Below are positions 10,883-18,362 of a stretch of 64,000 nucleotides of DNA, one piece after another. Each line of letters opens with the position of its first letter. Positions within the stretch are counted from its first letter, which is position 1. The notes under the pieces are model-generated. The model was not told where the DNA came from. It saw nothing but the letters and a program-made list of their open reading frames with translations, and made no database searches. A program made the position numbers and the translations under genes. The stretch comes from Diplonema japonicum (lineage: Eukaryota > Euglenozoa > Diplonemea > Diplonemida > Diplonemidae), in assembly GCA_964019335.1 (NCBI GenBank), contig OZ025716.1:248001-312000 (forward strand), written 5' to 3'.

Positions 10883-11824
10883 ATGCCCGTTGTACCACCA
10901 CTAGACGAAATAAAACATGCCCAAGAAATTCTTAAGAAGATGGGGGTTCAGAGAAACCCGCTGGTGAGATGCCGGATCGGTGAGGGGAAAGATATCTATT
11001 TGAAGCTGGAAAACCTCAGCGAGGTAGGAAGCTTCAAGGTGAAGGGCTCAGGCTACGCAATAAGCAAGACCCCCAACAACGAGGTGGCAACGTGCAGCGC
11101 CGGGAACATGGGACAGGGCGTCGCGTTCCACTGCAACAAAACCGGAAAGAAGTGCACCGTTATAGTACCGGAGAACGCGCCAGAAGCGAAGCTTCAAGGC
11201 ATGCGCGATCTGAACGCAAAAGTAGTAAAAGTTCCTTTTGAAGAGTGGTGGGAGACCATGGAAAGCGAGGATTGTACCAAGCACGCCCCAGGGCATGCTT
11301 TCATCCACCCATGCAGTTCTCAAGACGTCTTAACGGGTAACGCTGTGATAGGGCTCGAGATACTTGAGGATATCCCGAAGCCTGACCATATATATGTCCC
11401 GTTCGGTGGAGGATCTCTTGCTTGTGGGGTAGCATCGGCAATGAAGCATCTGTCAGAGGGAACTGTTGTGCATTCTGCGGAGCCTGAGACCGCTGCGTCG
11501 TTCGCGAACTCTATGTCGCAGAGTGCCATGGTTCCCTTCCCCGATTGGTCCGCCTCATTTGTAGATGGCTGCGGTTCGAAGGCACCGCTCCCTAGCATGT
11601 GGCCGCTCACGTCAAAGATGATCAACAAGGCTCATGCGGTTCCCCTAGACGATATTCGCAGCGTTATAAAACAGTTGTTTGTTAAGCATCGAATCGTCGT
11701 GGAAGGCGCCGGTGCCTGCTCCCTCGCCGCGGCCCTCCGCGACACCACCACCACAGGTACCATCGTGTGCGTGATAAGTGGTGGTTGTATCAACCCCAGC
11801 GTGTTGTTCGACATTGTTTCTTGA
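10883..11824 (+). CDS. PLP-dependent serine/threonine dehydratase or serine racemase-like enzyme
   Basis: 313 aa, fold type II PLP enzyme. The start at 10883 follows an A/G-rich leader; an upstream in-frame ATG at 10829 would only add a Lys-rich run from homopolymer. The PLP lysine is Lys52 in GSFKVKG. The cofactor Asn loop is CSAGNMGQG (71-79), with Met where most relatives have His. The phosphate-binding loop is GGGS (175-178), and an SGG motif lies near the C-terminus. The length fits the single catalytic domain of serine racemase or catabolic threonine dehydratase, without a regulatory ACT domain. Probable reaction: alpha,beta-elimination or racemisation of Ser/Thr in the cytosol. Substrate cannot be decided from sequence. 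Confidence 0.82.
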   Translation: MPVVPPLDEIKHAQEILKKMGVQRNPLVRCRIGEGKDIYLKLENLSEVGSFKVKGSGYAISKTPNNEVATCSAGNMGQGVAFHCNKTGKKCTVIVPENAPEAKLQGMRDLNAKVVKVPFEEWWETMESEDCTKHAPGHAFIHPCSSQDVLTGNAVIGLEILEDIPKPDHIYVPFGGGSLACGVASAMKHLSEGTVVHSAEPETAASFANSMSQSAMVPFPDWSASFVDGCGSKAPLPSMWPLTSKMINKAHAVPLDDIRSVIKQLFVKHRIVVEGAGACSLAAALRDTTTTGTIVCVISGGCINPSVLFDIVS

Positions 11825-11921
11825 GAATAAAAAAAAAAAAGGGAAAAAAACGTTTACCCCCCCCCTAAAAAAACCGGTTTCCATGTCTATGAAGGAAAAA
11901 AAAAAAAAAAAAAAAGAAAGA

Positions 11922-12764
11922 ATGTCTGTCGATCTTCTCGTCCGCCTTGATGGAGGTCACACGAGCGCCACACCAATAGAAATGGAAGCTACCGAGCGGC
12001 TCAGCGATCTCCTTGCAAAGATAACGCGTGCTTTCGATTTGGAAGCCGAAGTCGTAATGGAACATGAGTCAACTGTATTGAGGGATATGTCAATGCTTAT
12101 CGGTGACCATTGTTTCAAGGATGGGGACGAGGTGGTGGTGAAGCTTGACAAGGCGGCAGCTGCGAGGAAGAAGCTGAAGGAGAAAAACGTGGAGCTCACA
12201 ATGAACGGCCTGAAGACAGTCTGCGGCCTTCTGGACGACCGTTGGACCAGAATAAAGGCGAGAACTGATTTGGACGAAATATTAGAGCTAGTTCGTGACG
12301 CAGACCCGACCATTCTCCGCTCTGTAGATACAAAAAGTCTGGAAGGTATGGGCAAGGGATACACCTTGCTTCACTTCCTTCCACAGCCGCAAGTGATAAA
12401 ATCACTAGTGGCATATGGTGCTGATGTAAATGCAATGTCGGTATCGCCCCAGTACGTGTCCCCGCTGCATGTGGCAGTTGGGAGCAGTTCTGTAATCGTG
12501 AAGGATCTTGTTGATCACGGTGCTGACGTGCATGCGAGAGACAGCCTTGGAAAGACCCCGCTGCACTGCATCCAGCGGCCTGATATCGGTGCCCTCCTCC
12601 TTGATGCAGGAGCGGATATTAATGCGAGAGACCACCAAGGCAGGACCCCTCTCCACTGGCATTGGCCGTCTACGAATTCCTACAAGTTCCTCCTTTCCCG
12701 TGGTGCAGACGAAACCATAGCTGACCACACAGGCAGGAAGCCCACCACCATTGCGAGAGCTTAA
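11922..12764 (+). CDS. Ubiquitin-like domain + ankyrin-repeat protein
   Basis: 280 aa. The start at 11922 follows an A-rich leader; earlier in-frame ATGs at 11778 and 11883 would add homopolymer-coded Lys and overlap the previous gene. Residues 1-70 look like a ubiquitin-like fold (MSVDLLVRLDGG, then LIGDHCFKDGDEVVV). A helical stretch follows, then about four ankyrin repeats in the C-terminal half (for example AYGADVNAMS, DHGADVHARDSLGKTPLH, DAGADINARDHQGRTPLH, RGADETIADHTGRKP). Such proteins usually act as protein-interaction adaptors, often in ubiquitin-linked pathways; the partner is unknown. It sits just upstream of two F-box genes. Confidence 0.8.
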   Translation: MSVDLLVRLDGGHTSATPIEMEATERLSDLLAKITRAFDLEAEVVMEHESTVLRDMSMLIGDHCFKDGDEVVVKLDKAAAARKKLKEKNVELTMNGLKTVCGLLDDRWTRIKARTDLDEILELVRDADPTILRSVDTKSLEGMGKGYTLLHFLPQPQVIKSLVAYGADVNAMSVSPQYVSPLHVAVGSSSVIVKDLVDHGADVHARDSLGKTPLHCIQRPDIGALLLDAGADINARDHQGRTPLHWHWPSTNSYKFLLSRGADETIADHTGRKPTTIARA

Positions 12765-12824
12765 AAAAGAATATTTGAACACATTCTTTCCCCTCCCCCT
12801 CGAACAAGTAAACACCCCTAACCC

Positions 12825-12860
12825 GGTTACTTATGTTTTGTGTTTCCAGCACTCGTTCAG
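12825..12860 (+). promoter_or_regulatory. Candidate trans-splice acceptor for the first F-box gene
   Basis: A T/C-rich stretch ends at AG 12848-12849, with a second AG at 12859-12860, just 5' of the ATG at 12871. This fits spliced-leader addition. Confidence 0.45.
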
Positions 12861-12870
12861 ATCCCTGCAA

Positions 12871-13695
12871 ATGGATGCCCCCAATGTGTTCTGTGTTCCC
12901 CTTGATGTTCTAAGAAGAATAGCGGAGTTCATGGGTTTCTTGAATACCGCACAGGGCCGCAGGGTCTGCAGGGCGTGGAGGGACATCATGACGGAAAAAA
13001 CCGACGGTACACTGGTAGAGTTCATGACCGAACGTTTTGCAGATGGGTCGTTGCACGCCATCCAGGTGTATGGCGCATGGGAAGGCAGGCAGCGCTTTAG
13101 GGCGAATTCACAGCAGTTCAAGCTGAGCATGTTCTGTGGGAAAGGATGCGGGGCAACCGCACTAATAAATACAATTGAGAACCCACACAAGCTCCGAAGC
13201 GGACAATCTTATGAACTGAAGTACAAAAAGCTAATCGACCCGGCACGCCCCGCTGTGCCCCTCGGCAACCTTGCTCTATGGGACGTGCCCCCTGATAAGA
13301 TGTACCGAAAGGGCCTGCGTCTACGGTCTTACTACCGTGGAAGCAGTGTTCACCTCCTGCTGTATGACACATCAGCGGCAGCTGGGTTGGATGATCTTGT
13401 TGATGACTTGCAGAATGACAATATTTATAATATTGAAGCGGCTTGTATATTGGTGGGGACAAAGTGCGATCTTCAGCCGAATAAGCGAAACGCGAAGCTG
13501 GTGGATGCCCTATCGGAGGTACTTCGCATTCCCCACATAAAAACTTCTTCAGACACATTTGAAGGAGTTAGTGAGCTGGTGGAACTCATCACCGAGCAGT
13601 GTGTTAGAATATCTCAGTACCATGAGGACGACACCCAGGCCCCAGCTACCCCCGATGCTCGGGGTTTTTCAATCGGCAAGTGCTGTGTTCTGTAA
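12871..13695 (+). CDS. F-box + Ras/Rab-like pseudo-GTPase protein 1, CaaX tail CCVL
   Basis: 274 aa. Residues about 6-42 form an F-box (VPLDVLRRIAEFMGF...CRAWRDIM), the motif that binds Skp1 in SCF ubiquitin ligases. Residues about 83-245 follow the Ras/Rab order: P-loop position CGKGCGATAL, G3 strand LALWDVPPDKMY, YYRGSSVHLLLYD, G4 VGTKCDL, then a helical end. The P-loop Lys is Ala95, and DxxG is lost after LWD, so GTP hydrolysis is unlikely. The protein ends in CCVL, a CaaX box with Leu last, predicting geranylgeranylation and membrane attachment. The start is the first ATG after the acceptor AG at 12848. A tandem paralogue follows after 73 bases. Confidence 0.75.
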   Translation: MDAPNVFCVPLDVLRRIAEFMGFLNTAQGRRVCRAWRDIMTEKTDGTLVEFMTERFADGSLHAIQVYGAWEGRQRFRANSQQFKLSMFCGKGCGATALINTIENPHKLRSGQSYELKYKKLIDPARPAVPLGNLALWDVPPDKMYRKGLRLRSYYRGSSVHLLLYDTSAAAGLDDLVDDLQNDNIYNIEAACILVGTKCDLQPNKRNAKLVDALSEVLRIPHIKTSSDTFEGVSELVELITEQCVRISQYHEDDTQAPATPDARGFSIGKCCVL

Positions 13696-13717
13696 GAACA
13701 TAGACTTTTTTCTTTCT

Positions 13718-13749
13718 CTTTTTTTTTTCTTCATATTCTTCCCCCATAG
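13718..13749 (+). promoter_or_regulatory. Candidate trans-splice acceptor for the second F-box gene
   Basis: Pyrimidine tract (about 30 bases of T with C) ending at AG 13748-13749, 19 bases before the ATG at 13769. It occupies most of the gap between the paralogues. Confidence 0.55.
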
Positions 13750-13768
13750 CAAGCAACGACAAGGATCG

Positions 13769-14587
13769 ATGTTCTTCAGATGGCGAGGAAGAGGAAAAAA
13801 GAGAACGCAGCTCCCATCGGATGTGGTGAGGAATGTGATGGGGTTCTTGGATTTACTAGATGTTGTGAGGTGCAGTGGGGTGTGCAGTGCGTGGCGGCGC
13901 TGCGCGGATCGTGTTGACTTCAAATCAATGGCAGAATACTTCACAAGCATCTCAAAAGAAAAAAACTGGGTTTTACACGAGCTCCAACAGAACGCTAGGT
14001 GGGGACACCACACGCGTTCAAAGCAGGGGGAATTATTTACACTAACTGTATTCCACAGCCTTGGAGCTGGAGCAACAGCCATTCACCATGCAATAGAAGG
14101 GAGTGTCAAACACAAGCCGACCCCATGGCGTGGAGCTTCCTCATCTGCTGCATTCTGCTCCGAGAGCTCTAGCAGGGTACTCCCGAGAATTGGAAAACTG
14201 CAATTGTGGGACCAGATGCAGTTCAGAAGGTTTGCCCCTGAAAGGTCGTTCAAGATCTATCACGATAGTGATGTTCACCTTCTGCTCTATGACACTTCTT
14301 CGCCTTCCGGCATCACAGACCTCACTGCCGAAATGGAGAGAAGCTGGCCGAATGTTCTGTCTCCTTGTATCTTGGTGGGCACAAAGTGTGACTTAACTCC
14401 GGACCCGCTGACAGCGGATCTTGCTGATGTTTTGTCACATGTTTTACACGTTCCGCATGTCAAGACATCGGCAGTGAGCTTCAAAGGGATCCCGCATCTG
14501 GTGGAGTTGATCACTGAACGGTGCGTTTCGATAAAAACGATGGAAGAAGATGTCAAAAAGCACAGGTCCGTGTGCTGCATTCAATAG
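13769..14587 (+). CDS. F-box + Ras/Rab-like pseudo-GTPase protein 2, CaaX tail CCIQ
   Basis: 272 aa, tandem paralogue of the preceding gene. F-box at residues about 14-46 (LPSDVVRNVMGFLDLLDVV...SAWRRC). The GTPase-like half has LGAGATAI at the P-loop (again Ala instead of the catalytic Lys), KLQLWDQMQF at G3 without DxxG, DVHLLLYDTS, and VGTKCDL at G4. The tail CCIQ is a CaaX box with Gln last, predicting farnesylation rather than geranylgeranylation, so the two paralogues may sit in different membranes. The start at 13769 lies 19 bases after the acceptor AG; upstream in-frame Met codons fall inside the previous gene and the T tract. Same GATA-type P-loop loss in both copies argues for a conserved non-catalytic role. 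Confidence 0.75.
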   Translation: MFFRWRGRGKKRTQLPSDVVRNVMGFLDLLDVVRCSGVCSAWRRCADRVDFKSMAEYFTSISKEKNWVLHELQQNARWGHHTRSKQGELFTLTVFHSLGAGATAIHHAIEGSVKHKPTPWRGASSSAAFCSESSSRVLPRIGKLQLWDQMQFRRFAPERSFKIYHDSDVHLLLYDTSSPSGITDLTAEMERSWPNVLSPCILVGTKCDLTPDPLTADLADVLSHVLHVPHVKTSAVSFKGIPHLVELITERCVSIKTMEEDVKKHRSVCCIQ

Positions 14588-14612
14588 TCTTACTGAAACT
14601 TACTTCGTGAGA

Positions 14613-14643
<31 letters not shown>

Positions 14644-15068
14644 GGAGGTGGGGAAAAAAAGAGAGAGAAAAAAAAGAAAAAGAAGAATTGATAAGCATTG
14701 TTTAGCTTATCCTTTCTACAGGTTTAAATCCCGGGTGTGCACAAAACAACGGTCAACAAGCTCTTTTTGTCCCCTCCCCCCTTTTTTCTTTTCTTAATTT
14801 TCTTCTTCTTCTTTTTTTTTAGGTGGCGGGTGCTCCGGACCAACAAGCATCAGAGCAGCTGTCACCCAAAGATGCCCTACCGCGAGGAAAGGGTAAGGCA
14901 CGCCATGTCTAGTAGTGCACAGATGAAAAGCCCACTACTTTTTGGTACACCTGGAGCCGACTGTGGTGGTTATACTGAGCGCTGTTTGCCTTGTGTCACC
15001 TTGACGTTATTATTAATAAATTTTCTTTTTTTCTTTTGTGATTACACACGGTTTCTCAAATATCTTTT

Positions 15069-15260
15069 TTGCAAGAACGAGTCTTTGACTTGTCTAAACA
15101 AAAGGGGAACGTTGGCAACGTGTTTCGGGTTGACAAACTTCTCCAGGTTTTACCCGGCACGTACAAACAAAATATGACGGCACTAGACTGGGATGATCTG
15201 GTCCAATACGCGGACCTCGAGTACCCATCCGGAAGCACTCGCGCCCCTCACCTCGCGGAT
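15069..15260 (+). repeat. Dispersed repeat with coding appearance, inverted copy at 48640-48815
   Basis: Both copies contain the block that reads FDLSKQKGN, then KLLQVLPGT, then VQYADLEYPS. This copy has extra sequence between LPGT and VQYADLEY compared with the other. The blocks keep a peptide-like pattern but no start or full ORF, so this is likely a fragment of a gene or mobile element. Confidence 0.55.
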
Positions 15261-15566
15261 TGCATCTTCTTTTTCAAATACAGGGGTTGGAGCGGCAATC
15301 CACGGTTTTTTAAAAGACTCTTCAATGATGCGATTCAGTAGGCAGCAACCATGTTGCCAGAAGTCAAGACGTCCCTGAGTATTATTCAATGTGCCCCTCT
15401 GGCCAAACGGGAGTTAAATATATATTTGGGAAACCGTACGAGATACTAATGAAGCTACTTCACTCCCATTCTTGCTCCCCCCCCCCCCCCCTTATTCTGC
15501 AAACGTTTAAAAGTTATTTTATTGTTGTTGTTATTTTTGCCTTCTAAGAGGTATAAAGAAATAAAA

Positions 15567-15598
15567 AGGGGGGTGCACCTCGCGAGGCGCTCCCCCCT
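15567..15598. other. GC-rich hairpin
   Basis: AGGGGGG (15567-15573) pairs with CCCCCCT (15592-15598), and the interior holds the perfect palindrome CCTCGCGAGG (15578-15587). It is unusually stable for this AT-rich spacer. Function unknown. Confidence 0.5.
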
Positions 15599-16235
15599 AC
15601 TCTAATGTATGGGAAGCGACAAGAAGCACCAGTACGTACCTTGTTTGTCGGAATCTGCAAAAACACACCATGCGGGCCAGCCACTGCTTCCTGGATTTTT
15701 TTTGAGATATTTTTTTAACCACTAAAGGACCAGGGGTTTTGGCGAAAAAAGTGCCAAGGACCGTCTATTTACGAACCCGGAAAAAAAGAAATGCGAGAGT
15801 TTAACCATAGGAAAGTACACTATACCCTTTAAAAAGCACGTGAGCCCAGGGGGTAAAAAAAAACAGTTTATATTTTCCATGCAGGGGGGCTTACTTAGTG
15901 TGTTCATACGGGGTCGGGAGAGGAAATATACGACAAAGTACTGAGCATCACGAGCGACTTTGCTCAACCCACTCGAGGGCGCTTGGGCGGAGGACAGCCT
16001 CCCCCACTTTTTTTTTTCCCCACAGATGTCGATTTTCTGCCAACATTGGGTCCTGGCGGACGCTGGAGCCGAGGATTTTTTTTCAAGCGTCCCCAGAATT
16101 GTCGGTATTTTACCATGTCAGGGTAGTCATTTTTTGCATGAAAGCAAAGCACTCAGGGCACAGGGCAACATTGCACGTTTTGCAGGTGTAAGATTGTTTT
16201 TTTTTTTGATTTTTGGCACAGCCTCGAGGTGAATT

Positions 16236-17123
16236 TCATACTATAGGCAAAGTCGAAGAGATTAAAGGCAAAATTATAGGCAAAGCCGAAAAGGTTAACA
16301 CGGGTTTAGTACGGCCGTGCCACAAGAGGAACCGGATGCTGTCCGAAGCGGCATAACTCTGTCGTGGCGTGAGATTTGTTTGCTGGCCTCCTTTTTCGTT
16401 TTTCTGCCCACTGTCGTCTTCCGGAGTTGAACCGTGCCCATGGGGTTGTATTTTTCTGTTGCGCTGAACCTCCGATAGCATGCATACCCGTACTCAAAAG
16501 AGAGCAGAAGAGCTGGTAATTAGAATAAAGATTATCCATCGCAACCCAGTGACCACGATGCTCGAACTGTCGCAGTGGTACCGTGTCCTCCGGGTCCCCA
16601 CCAGGGTAAATTCTAATGTTAAGCGCGCACCCCGTGCACCCTGTGCATGAATGCGGCGGAGTACACCTTAAAGCCATAGCGCTTGCGTTTAGCTGGTCGA
16701 AAACGCTGTGCTTAAGGCGGGAGAAGGAGCGAAACATGCTCAGAGGTATGCAGCTTTCCAGCTGGGGGAGTCCGGGAATGCAGCATCTCCACTTTTGATA
16801 GTGTCCCGTTGCCCTGGGAGCCAAAGTGGACACAACAAGAAGATATGGATAAATGTGGCGCGGCCCAGGACACGGCCTATGTAAGGCGTTGCAACCTCTT
16901 CCTTTGTAGACCAGCAGTCCTTGACTCCCGCCCTGCAGACTTCGTCCATCAAGGCGGGCAGAACCCAGACGGCGATCCAGGTGTTCAGTTGTACCACGTC
17001 TGCGTCGAATGTGGAATGGACCTCAGCAAGCTGTTTGTGATAAACAAACAGAATGTTGCTGGACCCCTGTACCTGTACCCATGTCACTTCCTGGCCGGTA
17101 TACGGTTGATATTTGTCCCCCAA
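16236..17123 (-). pseudogene. piggyBac-like transposase relic
   Basis: Minus-strand fragments in at least two frames. The N-terminal part (17123 to about 16740) has a region like the family's start of domain (LNTWIAVWVLPALMDEV). The second part (16833-16306) contains RGHWVAMDNLYSNY, which matches the second catalytic Asp block (compare GIDNFYTS in the 6.5-kb copy). The first Asp block is not intact and the third is not seen. It is clearly inactive. Confidence 0.65.
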
Positions 17124-17895
17124 CGCACACCACCCTCATCTGAGGCTACGTTGTCGGCGTACGCGTACGCAGCAAAATCTGAAAAAGTGCGTACGTCGTA
17201 CGGCTGTGCGTACGGCTGTGCGTACGGCTCCACAGGTATAGGGTTTACGTTGGAGAGTGGGGCAAAAAAACGGATGGAAGAGAGGGTGGGCGCACATGCG
17301 TCATACAAACACTTTTACACTCGATTCAACTCTCACTCAGACGTTCTCTTCGTCATCGGGATCGGGTCTTCCAACGATAGTTCCGCCGTACGCCAATAGT
17401 CTCTCACAAACTGCGTGCAGGTGAAATTCCGTTTGTTAAAATAAAGTCTCATCCAACGTGCCTGTGGTACTCTTGTTCTCCGATCCTCCATCGTACTCTC
17501 GAAGTGGCACAAACCAAACCTTTGTGAGTTGCATGAGTTCGTTTGCGTTGTTCCAGAGTTCCTCACAAAGCATTTTATACAAAAGGACACCAAGCAATTC
17601 CTTGGGGACGGGTTTTTGTGTTTATTCTTCGCGCAAAAGGGTATTTCAAATCGAGCCTCCCAAGAGATGGTCACGGATGGCCGGGAGGGCGCAGGACGCA
17701 GCACGAGGACGCTCCTGTGTTAAATCTCGAGGGGTTCATGTAATCAGCCAAGTCGGCTGTCCCACACAAGGGGAACGGAGAGCCAGAGGGAACGTCCAAC
17801 CCTCTCGGTTCCTCCAGACAAGACTGGAACACCCCCCCCCAGTTTCCCCCCCAGTGGTTATTATTGCAGAAAAAAAATCATACCCCCAGTCGAGG

Positions 17896-18079
17896 AGGTC
17901 CCGTGCCATCTATGTTCGCATCCTCAGACTCTAAGCCACCTCCTACGGGAGTGCCAAGACGAAAAGAGGATCGACCAAAGGAGTCAGATCTTCGGTAGCT
18001 CCCTTCCTTCCCTCAAAGTCCTCCTGTCGACCGACGCCTGTACGACCGCCCAGCTCTTGGAGCGGCAGGGAACATTGTG
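17896..18079 (+). pseudogene. 3' end of a LINE-type retrotransposon ORF
   Basis: The + frame reads CHLC, then TLSHLLREC, then a short tail ending at a TGA at 18077-18079. A Cys-x2-Cys...His...Cys knuckle close to the C-terminus is typical of non-LTR retrotransposon ORF2. No upstream reverse transcriptase remains in frame. It lies within the 15715-18280 element, so one element probably inserted into the other. Confidence 0.5.
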
Positions 18080-18362
18080 AAAAAACTTATATATTATAAT
18101 ATATTTATATTATATTATATTCTCCAAACATTGAGGTCTGAAGTTGTTATACGACTTCAGACAGCAATTGTTTCTAACTCAATCTCTCGAGTCCAGGGGC
18201 TGTGTGGCACAAAAAGTGTCACATAGAAAAGATAATTCTTCTTAAGGACACATATGTCCTCATGGTCCTTTAGTGGTTAAAATTTTTAAAAAAAAATTTT
18301 TCTTTGCATAAGAAAAACAACACGCGCAGAATGGAAAGAAAAAGAAAAAAGAAAAGAAGAAT

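Larger units (their letters stand above)
14588..15714. other. Intergenic region with a dispersed repeat and a strong hairpin
   Basis: T-rich stretches, no convincing gene. A segment at 15069-15260 recurs inverted near 48.64-48.82 kb. A GC-rich hairpin lies at 15567-15598. The last part (about 15676-15714) is the upstream flank of the duplicated DUF4116 unit. Confidence 0.5.
15715..18280 (-). mobile_element. 2.57-kb TTAA-flanked piggyBac-like element with nested LINE fragment
   Basis: Perfect 18-base terminal inverted repeats: TTAACCACTAAAGGACCA at 15715-15732 and its reverse complement at 18263-18280, each including the TTAA. Inside are minus-strand transposase relics (16236-17123), a triplicated GCGTACGGCTGT motif (about 17190-17230), the 3' end of a LINE on + (about 17896-18079), an AT-only stretch (18088-18121) and a small hairpin (18137-18161). 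The second DUF4116 copy keeps the corresponding empty site near 22402, so the insertion came after that duplication. Confidence 0.8.

Noticed and set aside
14718-14745. tRNA T-arm-like sequence GGTTTAAATCCCGG
   Set aside because: No acceptor, D or anticodon arm could be built around it.
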